Positions 32,019 through 40,757 are shown, counted from the stretch's first letter. The stretch is 64,000 bases of DNA from Arenimonas terrae (GCF_006265115.1 NZ_SMDR01000001.1:620001-684000); one strand, 5' to 3'. Notes: a model not told the origin generated them from the letters alone. Numbers and translations: made by a program.

Positions 32019-33989
32019 TCAGGGCAAGGCGACGCGCCTTCGCTCCCGGACCAGGCGGCCGTCCCAGCGCGACTCTTTGAGCAGGTTGGCACTGAGTGCG
32101 AACAGGCGGTCCCCGACGACAAAGGCGCGGGCATTGCCGTACCAGTCGTCACAGTCTTCGCAGGGCACGGCGCCGGGATCCTGCATGTCCAACACACCGC
32201 CATCCCTCAGACGGTCGGAGGCCAATTCGACATATTGGATATCCGAAGCACGCTCGAAGTAGTCGTAGTCGTCATGGTCCGGCTGCCGCGCCATCACCGG
32301 CAGCGAGAACAGCCGCGTTCCGCCCCGAAGTTGTCCGAAGTTCAGCGAATGGCTGCGCCTTTCCGCCATCAGCCGGCCCTCGAAGGCCACCGTGGAGTGC
32401 ACGGCCAGCTGCGGCGCATCGCCGATCCACGACATCGCCAGCGTTTCATCCTCCCTTGCACCCACCACCAGCATCCGGCCGAACGCCGGCTGCAGCTGGT
32501 CGGCCGAATGCGGGAGCACGATCTGGCGGGCAGCGCTGCCGTCCAGGGGCTGGACGTGGATTTCCGCGGATTGCTGTTCTTCCCCAACATACCAATGGGT
32601 TCTCCCCACCCAGACTGCACGAGGCGAGAAGCGCACGCTCGGCCAATCGGAAATCGGAACCAGCGCCCGGGGCATGGGCATGGGTCCAGGCGTAGACGAA
32701 AAGTCTCCCGGCTCCAGCCGGAAAAGTCCGGACTGGCCCTCCTCGCCGTCTGTCAGCGAACTCAGCAGGTACAGACCACCGTCCGGTGTGCCCGAGAACT
32801 CGACGGGCTTGCGGACCCATCCGGGCACGATAGCGACACCCGGCAGCGCGCCCGCATCGAACGGGATACGCATCAGCGCGGTCCGTCGCCAGGCCTCCTG
32901 TTGGGACTCCGGCAAATTGCTGCGCCACGCGTCAGGGTGGAACCGGCGCTGCGCGAATGCCGCGGCGTCCCAGGCACCCAAGGCCAGGAAGACATGCGCC
33001 GGTGTCGCATAGAGCACCGATTCCGAATTGGCGACCACGCCGGTTGCCCGGCAATCGAGCTCTCCGCCCAGGCCCGAAAGTGGACACTGCAGCACCACGT
33101 GAACATGGGGGTCGCGGCTCGGCAGCACCGGGAAATACAGGTCCTCCGCCTCGACCAGAGCCTGCCAGGCTGGCCGGGGGACGTCCCGACGCGACCACTC
33201 GGGCCAGCGCATTTCGCCCTGGAGTTTCAGAGGCATGGACAGACTGATCAGCAGCTTGTCGCCCTGCAGCCGCGCGCCATAGTTCTCGTCGCTGAAATAG
33301 TCGTCGGTCTTGAGCCAGAATCGACCGTCGCGCTGCAACCGGCCGTCGGCATCGAGCCGGAACAGGTGCACTTCCGCAACCGGGTCCTCCTGACCGTAGT
33401 TGAAGCCCAACAGGATCACGCGGTCGCCGAAAGCCAGGATCTCGTCGTACCAAACCTCTTCGCCGCTCTTGTCCACGGCGAGCTTCAGCTGGTCGGCAAG
33501 TTCGAGCACGTCCTGCCCGTCGCGGCGGATGAGTACCGAATACAGCACGTCACCGCGCAGCACCAGCAACCGATCGCCCGTCTTCTTGACGATGTCGCCT
33601 TCGTCGACGCCGGCTTCCTGGTTGTTGGTGATGAGGTCTGCGGCCTCGATGCGCGAACCGGTGACCTCGATCGTATCCAGCGTAGCGGCATCCTCTTCGC
33701 CCTCGCGCCGCGGGCGGTCGCGCGGACATTTCACCCACCAGCGTCGTTCCGACCGGGGCTTGCTGCAGTGCCAGCGCAGGCTGCGGCGGTCAAGCTGCGT
33801 ATTGAGGTCCTGGCCCCGGACGATCAGATCATCCAGCTCTGCGGCAGACGAAACCGCACGCAGGCGATCGCTGGCAAGACTGTTCGCGGCACGACCGGTT
33901 TCCCGCGAATCCAAGCCGGCGCAGCCGCTGATCAGAACCAGTCCCAACAGTACGAACCGGATCGGATAACGGACCAGGGACTTTTGCAT
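32019..33989 (-). CDS. Beta-propeller domain lipoprotein with VTGSR motif
   Basis: 656-aa lipoprotein (lipobox LISGC, lipidated C23). A charged N-terminal region with a few cysteines leads to LDTIEVTGSRI (104-114), then the family start TNNQEAGVDEGDIVKKTGDRLLVL (121-144), which is diagnostic for the secreted beta-propeller family PF09826. The remainder is repeated beta-strand blades with conserved cysteines (DCRA, CEDCDDW). Function unknown; such proteins resemble polysaccharide- or protein-binding propellers. Base composition looks clearly less GC-rich than its neighbours, which suggests relaxed codon use or later acquisition. The ATG at 33989 starts the lipoprotein signal; the longer frame upstream is non-coding. 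The 235-bp divergent gap before PhzF has only a small GC hairpin (34083-34097). Confidence 0.87.
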   Translation of the reverse strand: MQKSLVRYPIRFVLLGLVLISGCAGLDSRETGRAANSLASDRLRAVSSAAELDDLIVRGQDLNTQLDRRSLRWHCSKPRSERRWWVKCPRDRPRREGEEDAATLDTIEVTGSRIEAADLITNNQEAGVDEGDIVKKTGDRLLVLRGDVLYSVLIRRDGQDVLELADQLKLAVDKSGEEVWYDEILAFGDRVILLGFNYGQEDPVAEVHLFRLDADGRLQRDGRFWLKTDDYFSDENYGARLQGDKLLISLSMPLKLQGEMRWPEWSRRDVPRPAWQALVEAEDLYFPVLPSRDPHVHVVLQCPLSGLGGELDCRATGVVANSESVLYATPAHVFLALGAWDAAAFAQRRFHPDAWRSNLPESQQEAWRRTALMRIPFDAGALPGVAIVPGWVRKPVEFSGTPDGGLYLLSSLTDGEEGQSGLFRLEPGDFSSTPGPMPMPRALVPISDWPSVRFSPRAVWVGRTHWYVGEEQQSAEIHVQPLDGSAARQIVLPHSADQLQPAFGRMLVVGAREDETLAMSWIGDAPQLAVHSTVAFEGRLMAERRSHSLNFGQLRGGTRLFSLPVMARQPDHDDYDYFERASDIQYVELASDRLRDGGVLDMQDPGAVPCEDCDDWYGNARAFVVGDRLFALSANLLKESRWDGRLVRERRRVALP

Positions 33990-34224
33990 GCGTGGGCTCC
34001 AATGACATCGTCCGCATCTTCGGCCAGAACCGGGAAACTGCCAAGCGTGGTCCAAGCGCACGGGCTCGCCGCGGAGAACCCACCGCCGTTGCGGCGGGAT
34101 CGGCCTCGGAGCATCCTGATCCAGGCCCGCGTGCGGCGCATGGCCACACTGTTGCAGCCATCGTGCTGAACCCGGCCGGCATCGGGCCCAGAATGGCCTC
34201 CACTCACTGGCCGGATGACCACCC

Positions 34225-35064
34225 TTGAGCCTGCGCCGCATCGCCGCTTTTTCCGATGGCCCGACTGGCGGGAATCCCGCCGGCGTTTTCGTATCCGGCG
34301 AGCTTCCCCGCGCCGCCGACATGCAGCGCATCGCCGCCGAGGTCGGCTTCTCGGAAACCGCCTTCGCGGCGCCGGTCGCCGACGGCTTCCGCGTCCGCTA
34401 CTTTTCGCCGGAATCGGAAGTGCCCTTCTGCGGCCACGCCACCATCGCGCTGGGCGCGGCGCTGGCAATGGACCACGGCGACGGCGTGTTCGCGCTGTCG
34501 CTCAATGAGGCGCGCATCACCGTCGAAGGCCGCCGCGAGCCTGGCGGCCAGTTCGCCGCCGCCCTGCAGTCGCCGCCCACCCGCAGCGAAGCGGCGTCAC
34601 CGGCGCTGCTGGCCGAGGCGCTCGCCCTGTTCGGCTACGTGCCCGGCGACCTCGACCCGCGCCTGCCGCCCGCGCGCATCCATGGCGGCGCCGATCATAT
34701 CCTGCTGGCGCTGCGCGACCGCGGCGCGCTGCGCGCCATGCGCTACGGGCTTGAGGCCGGCCGCCGGCTGATGGCCGAACACGGGCTGGTCACCATCGCC
34801 CTCGCCCACGCCGAGAACGAGCGCCACTTCCACACCCGCAATGCCTTCGCCTCCGGCGGCGTGTACGAAGATCCCGCCACCGGCGCCTCGACCGCCGCGC
34901 TTGCCGGTTACCTGCGCGACCTCGGCTGGCCGCACGGCGGCAGCATCACTCTGGTGCAGGGCGAGGACATGGGCCAGCGTTCGCGCCTGCGCGCCGAGAT
35001 CGGCCCCGAGCGCGGCGGCTCGATCCGCGTCTCGGGCCTGGCGCGGGTGATGGACCCGGCCTAA
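34225..35064 (+). CDS. PhzF-family isomerase/epimerase
   Basis: 279-aa protein with the duplicated diaminopimelate-epimerase-like fold of PhzF. FSDGPTGGNPAGVFV at 9-23 and SETAFAAPV with catalytic-type E44 are in domain 1; FCGHATIALGAAL is the active-site loop; FASGGVYEDPATGASTAALAGYL is the matching loop of domain 2. No phenazine genes are near, so a general isomerase role is more likely. The start codon is TTG at 34225: it places the conserved first strand correctly, and no in-frame ATG precedes it. The stop overlaps the stop of the convergent response-regulator gene by 3 bp. Confidence 0.9.
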   Translation: MSLRRIAAFSDGPTGGNPAGVFVSGELPRAADMQRIAAEVGFSETAFAAPVADGFRVRYFSPESEVPFCGHATIALGAALAMDHGDGVFALSLNEARITVEGRREPGGQFAAALQSPPTRSEAASPALLAEALALFGYVPGDLDPRLPPARIHGGADHILLALRDRGALRAMRYGLEAGRRLMAEHGLVTIALAHAENERHFHTRNAFASGGVYEDPATGASTAALAGYLRDLGWPHGGSITLVQGEDMGQRSRLRAEIGPERGGSIRVSGLARVMDPA

Positions 35065-36365
35065 CCGAGCTTCTGCAGGAACTGGATGAGCTGGGCGCGC
35101 TGGTTCGGGCCCAGCAGTCGGAACAGCGGCAGCAGGCGGGTGATCACCTGCGGCAGCTTCTGCAGGATCGGCTGGCTGTCGCCGCGCGCGAGCTGGTCGA
35201 ACAGCGGATCCAGGCGCAGCGGTTCAGTGGGCGCCGGCGCAGGCACTGCGGCGGCCGCCGGCGGAGCGGCCGCCGTCGCTGCCGCGACCACCGGGGCGGC
35301 AGGCGCCGGCACCCCCATGGTGACAGGAGCCGATTCGACCGCTTGCTCCGACGCGACGGGTGCCACGATGGACGTCGCGGCCAGCTCGCCCGCCGCCACG
35401 GCGACGGGGGCTGCCGCGCCCTCGGCAACGGCCGGCGCGGGCGGAACCTCTGGCGCAGCACGCGGCAGCGGCAGCGCCACGGCGGTGGCCTCCAGCTGGG
35501 CCTGGCACTGGTCGAACACGGCCTGGGCACCGGGCCCGGCGCTCAGGTCGGGCGCCAGCACGGCGGCGCGCAGCGCCACCTCGATAATGTTGCCTTCTTC
35601 GTCCCGGGGCGCGTGGGCGCTGATCTCCGCGCGCAGGCGCTCGATCATGCCGGCGATGCCCTCGGCCTGGCCGCCCGGCAGCGACAGCGCGAAGCCGCCC
35701 AGGCCGATACGGGCGGCGGTGTCTTCCTTGCGGATGCGGGCGCGCACCAGGCGGGCAACCTGCAGCACCAGCGCATCGGCCAACTCGCGGCCGTAGTAGA
35801 GGAAGAAGCGCCGGAAATCCTCGAGCTCCAGCCGCACCAGGCTCAGCGGCTGGTTGTGCCGGCGCGCGTAGGCGATGTCCTGCTGCAGGCGGTCGAGCAG
35901 GCCGGCCTTGTTGGCCAGTCCGGTCAGGCTGTCGAGCATGGACTGCGCCTGCAGCGCGCGGGTCACGCGCTGGTGGGTGGCGTGGGCGCGGGCGCGCGCC
36001 ACCAGGTCGCTGGTGGTGAAGGGTTTGGTGATGAAGTCGGTGGCGCCGGTGTCCAGCGCCTGCATGCGCGCCGCCTCGTCGTTCTCCGCGCCGGTGACGA
36101 CGATCACGGGCAGGCCCTGCACGCCCGGGTCCTCGGCGCCGCGCACGCGCTTGAGCAGCTCGTAGCCGTCCAGGCGCGGCATGTTGAGGTCGGTGAAGAC
36201 GACCCGGATCGAGGCGTCCTGTTCCAGCAGCGCCCAGGCGTCGACGCCGTCGTCGGCCGTGATCACGTCGAACTCGTCGCCCAGCATCTTCAGCGCCGCC
36301 TTGCGCATCAGCTTGGAGTCGTCCACGACCAGGATGCGCGCTCTCGCGCCGGACTCGCCGCCCAT
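35061..36365 (-). CDS. Response regulator with degenerate GGDEF domain
   Basis: 434 aa. The receiver domain (10-125) is intact: D15/D16, phosphoacceptor D59, T91 and K114. The GGDEF-like domain (about 140-300) has DSLTGLANKAGLLDRL but the active site is GLGGF (221-225), and the metal motif reads RLELEDFR, so it should not make c-di-GMP. Yet RxxD (RKED, 212-215) sits exactly five residues before GLGGF, so a c-di-GMP-binding I-site may remain. A long Ala/Pro linker (about 305-385) leads to a C-terminal helical tail (DPLFDQLARGDSQPILQKL). The ATG at 36365 follows GAAGGGGG. No histidine kinase is adjacent. Confidence 0.9.
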   Translation of the reverse strand: MGGESGARARILVVDDSKLMRKAALKMLGDEFDVITADDGVDAWALLEQDASIRVVFTDLNMPRLDGYELLKRVRGAEDPGVQGLPVIVVTGAENDEAARMQALDTGATDFITKPFTTSDLVARARAHATHQRVTRALQAQSMLDSLTGLANKAGLLDRLQQDIAYARRHNQPLSLVRLELEDFRRFFLYYGRELADALVLQVARLVRARIRKEDTAARIGLGGFALSLPGGQAEGIAGMIERLRAEISAHAPRDEEGNIIEVALRAAVLAPDLSAGPGAQAVFDQCQAQLEATAVALPLPRAAPEVPPAPAVAEGAAAPVAVAAGELAATSIVAPVASEQAVESAPVTMGVPAPAAPVVAAATAAAPPAAAAVPAPAPTEPLRLDPLFDQLARGDSQPILQKLPQVITRLLPLFRLLGPNQRAQLIQFLQKLG

Positions 36366-36445
36366 CGAAGCCCCCTTCCGGGCTGGTTGACCCCCGCAAT
36401 CTAGCCCAAGCCGCCCCGGCCCGCCCACCAAGGCGGTCACAGAAC

Positions 36446-36463
36446 GGGCGGCCGGACCCGCCC
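36446..36463 (-). terminator. Weak hairpin after the HD-domain gene
   Basis: On the minus strand GGGCGG-GTCCGG-CCGCCC gives a 6-bp stem 8 bp after the stop codon of the HD gene, followed only by GTTCT. Weak as a terminator. Confidence 0.3.
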
Positions 36464-36471
36464 CCGCCCGG

Positions 36472-37071
36472 CTACTGCTTGTGAGTGACGGCCCGCCGCA
36501 GTTTGGCGCGGGCCGCCGCGTCCAGGCGCGCGTGGACGTGGTCGCTCAGGAAGATGCGCTCGCCCACTAGCAGCGACTTCAGGAAACGGCGGCGATTGAG
36601 CTTGAACAGCCAGCCGGGTACCCGGCCGCGGTACTCAGCGGCGATACCGCGGTCGTAGGCGTCGAAGCGCGCCGGCTCCGCGCCCAGGATGGCCATGTCG
36701 CAGTCCAGGAAACGCGCCGCTTCCTCGTCCACGTCGCCGGGCCGCAGCCGACCGTGGCGGGCGGTGAGTTCGATCAAGTCGGCGACGCGCCCGGCGTCCA
36801 GGCCTTCGTCCGGAAGCCAGCGGGCGATGTGTTCGCGGGCCAGTGCGGCCGATCGCACTTCGTTGTCGCGCCGCCCGGGCTCGTAGACGGCATCGTGGTA
36901 GAGCGCGGCCAGCTGCACTTCGCGCGGCTGGCGCCAGCCGGGCGTTCCGGCCAGTGCGTCCACTTCGGCCAGCACGTCCAGCGCATGGCCAAAATGGTGG
37001 TAGGCGCGGACCGGGACGGCGTAGGCCGACTCCAGCGCCGTCCGCATCGGCGGCGGCAGCCGGTCGATCAT
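36472..37071 (-). CDS. HD-domain metal-dependent phosphohydrolase-like protein
   Basis: 199-aa cytosolic protein of the COG4339 type (predicted metal-dependent HD phosphohydrolase). Metal-binding motifs: YHHFGH (24-29), the HD dyad in ALYHDAVY (H59, D60), and a distal Asp in FLDCDMAILG. The C-terminal basic stretch (LFKLNRRRFLKSLL) is typical. The substrate is unknown; some distant members degrade nucleotides. Its ATG overlaps the stop of a 32-aa membrane peptide, which itself follows the RIO1 kinase gene by 5 bp, making a compact three-gene operon. Confidence 0.88.
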   Translation of the reverse strand: MIDRLPPPMRTALESAYAVPVRAYHHFGHALDVLAEVDALAGTPGWRQPREVQLAALYHDAVYEPGRRDNEVRSAALAREHIARWLPDEGLDAGRVADLIELTARHGRLRPGDVDEEAARFLDCDMAILGAEPARFDAYDRGIAAEYRGRVPGWLFKLNRRRFLKSLLVGERIFLSDHVHARLDAAARAKLRRAVTHKQ

Positions 37072-37166
37072 GTGCCGGTCAGGGCCGAGATGCTGCGGCC
37101 CTGCCAGGCGAAATAGGCCAGCCAGGCCAGCACGATCAATACCGCGAGGATCAGTCTTCGTTTCAT
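37068..37166 (-). CDS. Small single-pass membrane peptide (32 aa)
   Basis: MKRRLILAVLIVLAWLAYF begins a basic N-terminus and one hydrophobic helix, then a short polar tail (QGRSISALTGT). It starts 5 bp after the RIO1 kinase stop and its stop overlaps the HD gene start (ATGA), so its position is that of a real operon member. Too short for family assignment. It could be a regulator of a membrane partner or simply a coupling ORF. Confidence 0.55.
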   Translation of the reverse strand: MKRRLILAVLIVLAWLAYFAWQGRSISALTGT

Positions 37167-37171
37167 CCCGA

Positions 37172-38026
37172 TCACTCCTGCGCGGCCGCCTCGCGGCCCT
37201 GCTGGCGGATGATCGCCTCCTGGCGGGCATCCTCGATCGAATGCAGGACGGCGCCGACGTCGGCCGCACGTTCGTCGAAGGCGAAGGCGCCGGTGAGCGC
37301 GCTGTCCGGGCGCAGCTCGCCCTTTTCGTACAGCGCCCACATCTCCTCGCCGAAGTGCGTGCCGGCCAGCTCGGGCGCGAACCGGCCGAGGCTGTCGCGC
37401 AGGTTGTGCACGTCGCGCAGCAGCAGGGCCCGGGCGGCATTGTTGCCGGCGGCGCTGAGCACCTGCGGGAAGTCGATCAGCACCGGGCCGTCGGCCGCCA
37501 CCAGCACGTTGTATTCGGACAGGTCGCCGTGGATCAGGCCCAGACAGAGCATGCGCACCATGTCACGCACCAGGGCCGCGTGGAAGTCGCGCGCCTGTTC
37601 GGGCTCGAGCGCGACTTCGCCCAGCCGCGGCGCACTGTGACCTTCAGCGTCGGTCACCAGCGCCATCAGCAGCACGCCGTGGAAATAACCCCGCGGCGCC
37701 GGTACCCGCACGCCGGCATCGGCCAGGCGGTAGAGCGCGTCCACTTCGGTGTTCTTCCAGGCCGTTTCGGCCTCGCGCTTGCCGAATTTCGTCGCCTTGC
37801 CCATGGCCCGCTGCTGGCGGCTGCCGCGCACCTTGCGGCCTTCCTGGTAGATGACGCGGGCCTGGAAGCTGCGCTGGGCCATGTCCTTGTAGACCTTGGC
37901 GCACAGCACCTGGTCGCCGGAGCGAACCACGTAGACGGAGGCTTCCTTGCCGCTCTTGAGCGGGCGCAGCACCTCGTCGATCACGCCGTCGTCGATCAGG
38001 GGCTGGAGGCCCTTGGGGGTTTTCAT
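37172..38026 (-). CDS. RIO1-type serine protein kinase
   Basis: 284-aa kinase of the RIO family, best known in archaea and eukaryotes for small-subunit ribosome maturation; bacterial members are less studied. SGKEASVYVV (25-34) is the RIO-specific glycine-loop replacement, K44 in CAKVYK the ATP-binding lysine, IHGDLSEYNVL (165-175) the catalytic loop with D168 and N173, and LIDFPQ (183-188) the metal-binding DFG equivalent (D185). FKRREAETAWKNTEVDALYRL-type residues match bacterial homologues. All catalytic residues are present. First gene of the run with the small membrane peptide and HD protein. Substrate unknown. Confidence 0.93.
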   Translation of the reverse strand: MKTPKGLQPLIDDGVIDEVLRPLKSGKEASVYVVRSGDQVLCAKVYKDMAQRSFQARVIYQEGRKVRGSRQQRAMGKATKFGKREAETAWKNTEVDALYRLADAGVRVPAPRGYFHGVLLMALVTDAEGHSAPRLGEVALEPEQARDFHAALVRDMVRMLCLGLIHGDLSEYNVLVAADGPVLIDFPQVLSAAGNNAARALLLRDVHNLRDSLGRFAPELAGTHFGEEMWALYEKGELRPDSALTGAFAFDERAADVGAVLHSIEDARQEAIIRQQGREAAAQE

Positions 38027-38075
38027 GGCGGAAAGGTCGGCGACGGCAAAGTGCCGATCTTACGCGTCCGGCGCC

Positions 38076-39668
38076 TCATGCCGCCGGTTCCGCGGTTTGG
38101 ACCAGCCGCGCCTTGAGCGCGGCGGCCGGCTCGGCGCGGGCGTACAGCCAGCCCTGGTGCAGCACCACGCCCAGGGCATTGAGCCGCTCGCGCTGGGCCT
38201 CGGTCTCCACGCCTTCGGCCACCAGGCCCAGGTTGAGCGAGCGCGCCAGCACCACGATGCTCTCCACCAGGCTGGCCGTGACCGCCTCGGTGTCCAGCGC
38301 CCAGACGAAGCTGCGGTCGATCTTGATCGAATGCAGCGGCAGGTGGCGCAGGTGGCTGAGTCCCGAATAACCGGTGCCAAAATCGTCCAGCGACACCTCG
38401 GCGCCGCGCCGCGTCAGCTCCTCGACCACGGTGCGGGCCTGCACGGCGACGTTCGACAGCAGCTCGCGCTCGGTGATCTCGAAGCCCAGGTGACCCAGGG
38501 TCGGCCCGGGCCCGAACACCCGGTCCAGGCAGCCCAGCAGCCGGTCGTCAGCGAAATGCGCCTGGGCAAGATTGACGCTGATGCGGAATCCCGGCGGCAG
38601 CGGCTCGAGCATCGCCAGGTCGTCGCGCACCTGCCTTAGCAGCCCCTCGGTCATCGGCACGATCAGCCCCGAGGTCTCGGCCAGCGGGATGAACTGGTCG
38701 GGCATCACCGGGCCGCGCCGAGGATGCTGCCAGCGCGCCAGCGCCTCGGCGCCGACGATGCGGCCATCGCGGCCGTCCAGGATAGGCTGGTAGACCACGT
38801 ACAGTTCGCCGGCGGCGATGCCCTCGCGCAGCTCGTCGATCGCGTCCGCGCGCGGCAGGTAGCGGCGCAGCAACCAGAACGCCAGCGCCGAGAACAGGAA
38901 GCCCACCGCCGCCGCCGGCTGCACCTGGGTGCGCCAATGGCGGCCAATGCTGGCGTCGCTGACGGCGCGCACGCTGTAGATCGGGAACGGCCCGGCCCGC
39001 GCGACCGCGACGAGGCCCTGGCCAGTGCGGTGAAGGCCAGGCCGGCGGGCCTCCGGGCCGGGTATGGAGGCATCGCCGCCCAGTCGCACCAGGGTTCCGC
39101 TTTCCGCGTCGTCCAGGAAGGTGCCCGACTGCACGCCCTCGCGCGGGTCGAGCACTTCGGACAGCACCTGCGGGTCGAGCAGCAGGTTGATGAAATGGCG
39201 ACGATCCTCGCGCAGCGGCCGGTTGAGGATCAGGGACCGGCCGCCGCGGATGGTCTTGGTCGGCGCCAGCATCTCCATGGCGCCGACGCGGCCCGCCGGG
39301 GTGCGCCCGGCGTTGGGGATGTCGAACAGCGGCGGCAGCATGCCTTCGCTGGTGCAGACCAGGTTGCCGTCCTGCTCGATGCCCGCCTCGCGGAAGTAGC
39401 GGCTGTGGAATACCGCCTCGCGCATGGCCAGGATGGTGCCGGCATCGCAGCGGCCGGCGGTTTCCGCCTCCAGCTGGGCCAGCAGCGCATCGCCGCTGCG
39501 CAGGATCTCGGTGATGCGGCGCGCATGCGCGTCCGCGAGCTCGAGCGCACTGCCGCGGAAGTGCTGCAGGCTCAGCAGGTAGGACAGCGACAGGCAGAGC
39601 GCCAGCGGCAGCGCCATCAGCGCGAGCCAGACGAGGGCGCGGCGCGCCCGGGGCAGGCGACGCCTCAT
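38076..39668 (-). CDS. CSS-motif EAL-domain c-di-GMP phosphodiesterase
   Basis: 530-aa inner-membrane enzyme that hydrolyses c-di-GMP. Helix 1 (about 12-33) and helix 2 (about 252-268) bracket a periplasmic domain (35-250) of the CSS-motif type, with C74 and C105 as the likely redox-active pair (the motif here is CTS). The EAL domain runs about 275-515: EALARW (308-313), N366 in SVNLA, ITERE (398-402), DDFGTGYS (428-435), K449, and AEGVET. All catalytic residues are intact. CSS-EAL enzymes are controlled by periplasmic disulfide state. The ATG at 39668 starts a basic, then hydrophobic leader. Confidence 0.93.
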   Translation of the reverse strand: MRRRLPRARRALVWLALMALPLALCLSLSYLLSLQHFRGSALELADAHARRITEILRSGDALLAQLEAETAGRCDAGTILAMREAVFHSRYFREAGIEQDGNLVCTSEGMLPPLFDIPNAGRTPAGRVGAMEMLAPTKTIRGGRSLILNRPLREDRRHFINLLLDPQVLSEVLDPREGVQSGTFLDDAESGTLVRLGGDASIPGPEARRPGLHRTGQGLVAVARAGPFPIYSVRAVSDASIGRHWRTQVQPAAAVGFLFSALAFWLLRRYLPRADAIDELREGIAAGELYVVYQPILDGRDGRIVGAEALARWQHPRRGPVMPDQFIPLAETSGLIVPMTEGLLRQVRDDLAMLEPLPPGFRISVNLAQAHFADDRLLGCLDRVFGPGPTLGHLGFEITERELLSNVAVQARTVVEELTRRGAEVSLDDFGTGYSGLSHLRHLPLHSIKIDRSFVWALDTEAVTASLVESIVVLARSLNLGLVAEGVETEAQRERLNALGVVLHQGWLYARAEPAAALKARLVQTAEPAA

Positions 39669-40011
39669 GGAATGACATACCGGGGGGGCATGGCGCCAGA
39701 TTAACCGAAGGCCCCGACGCCGTAACCTGCCGAAGGGCGTTCGGGCCGGCGCCCGGACCGTGAGGAGGTCGCCACCCTGTCCGCGCACCCCGCACGCCGT
39801 AGCGCCCGGCTTGTCCTCGCCACGCCGCGCGGGGCCGACGCCCGCGGCCCTGCGCTCGGCGGCTGCCGAGCTGCGCCGTGGAGCCGGCCTGGCCACCGGG
39901 CTCGGTGCGCCAACGCACCGACGGAACGCGGCCGGAGGACCATCGTGAGGGCCTGCCGCGCATGCGCGGCACCGCCGCATCGGCGCGCTCTCGCGCCAGG
40001 AGTACCGCACC
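39669..40011. other. 343-bp gap with an 18-bp perfect palindrome
   Basis: The longest gap in the window, between the EAL gene and the glycine-zipper gene, which are divergent. I see no credible ORF or RNA gene. TGCCGCGCATGCGCGGCA (39954-39971) is a perfect 18-bp palindrome 40 bp before the ATG at 40012; it could be an operator or a hairpin in the leader. CAGGAG precedes the ATG. Confidence 0.5.
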
Positions 40012-40710
40012 ATGAAACGCCTCAGCCTCAGCCTGCTCACGCTCGCCATCGCCACGGCCGCCACCCTGCCTGCCGCGGCCCAGCAGTATGGCCAACCACG
40101 CTACGACGATCCGCGCGACGACAACCGCTACGACGATCGCCACAACGGTCGTTACGACGACCGCAACCGCGACGGCAACCGGTACGCCGACTACGCCCCT
40201 CGCAGCGACATGGCCCAGGTAATGCGCGTGGAATCGCTGCAGGGCCGCGGCAGCAGCTACCAGCGCCAGGAGTGCTGGAACGAACAGTCCAACCGCTACG
40301 ACGACCAGTATTTCCGCGACGACAGCGGCCGCCTTTACGAGGACAACAGCCGCCGCAACGTCGGCGGTGCGGTGGTCGGGGCGGTCGTGGGCGGTGCGCT
40401 CGGCAACCAGGTCGGCGACGGCAACGGCCGAACCGCCGCGACGGTCGCCGGTGCCGTCATCGGCGGCATGCTCGGCAGCAAGGTCGGGACCGCGGACGGC
40501 CACGACCGCTATCGCGACGATGCCGGCACCGTCCGCCGTTGTCGCACCACCCAGGACCGCAACCGCTACTCCGGCCAGGGCGGCTACAACGTTACCTACC
40601 GCTACGCCGGCCAGACCTACCACGCGGTGACGCAGACGCGTCCGGGCCGGAATGTCCGCGTGCTGGTGGACGTGCGCCTGCAGGACAACACGGTCGCCTG
40701 GCAGCGCTGA
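40012..40710 (+). CDS. Exported glycine-zipper 2TM-domain protein
   Basis: 232 aa. A signal peptide covers about 1-23 (TLPAAAQ). A low-complexity Asp/Arg/Tyr-rich stretch (25-62) repeats YDD/RYDDR units. The glycine-zipper core, VGGAVVGAVVGGALGNQVGDGNGRTAATVAGAVIGGMLG (about 116-155), matches the Rickettsia 17-kDa antigen/SlyB-like 2TM domain that inserts in the outer membrane. Cysteines at ECWN and RRCRTT could pair. Followed by an intrinsic-type terminator. Likely an envelope-integrity protein. Confidence 0.88.
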   Translation: MKRLSLSLLTLAIATAATLPAAAQQYGQPRYDDPRDDNRYDDRHNGRYDDRNRDGNRYADYAPRSDMAQVMRVESLQGRGSSYQRQECWNEQSNRYDDQYFRDDSGRLYEDNSRRNVGGAVVGAVVGGALGNQVGDGNGRTAATVAGAVIGGMLGSKVGTADGHDRYRDDAGTVRRCRTTQDRNRYSGQGGYNVTYRYAGQTYHAVTQTRPGRNVRVLVDVRLQDNTVAWQR

Positions 40711-40724
40711 GCCCCGCGGCAGCG

Positions 40725-40757
40725 AAGGCCGCTCCGGAAGGGGCGGCCTTCCTGTTT
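40725..40757 (+). terminator. Rho-independent terminator after the glycine-zipper gene
   Basis: AAGGCCGC (40725-40732), 10-nt loop, GCGGCCTT (40743-40750), then CCTGTTTT. A perfect 8-bp stem with a short T-run, 15 bp after the stop. Confidence 0.75.

Noticed and set aside
32019-34331. Longer N-terminus for the beta-propeller lipoprotein
   Set aside because: The lipoprotein signal begins at 33989; the upstream residues would bury it and look non-coding.
34225-35064. Phenazine biosynthesis cluster around PhzF
   Set aside because: No other phz gene or related enzyme lies nearby; PhzF-type isomerases are common alone.
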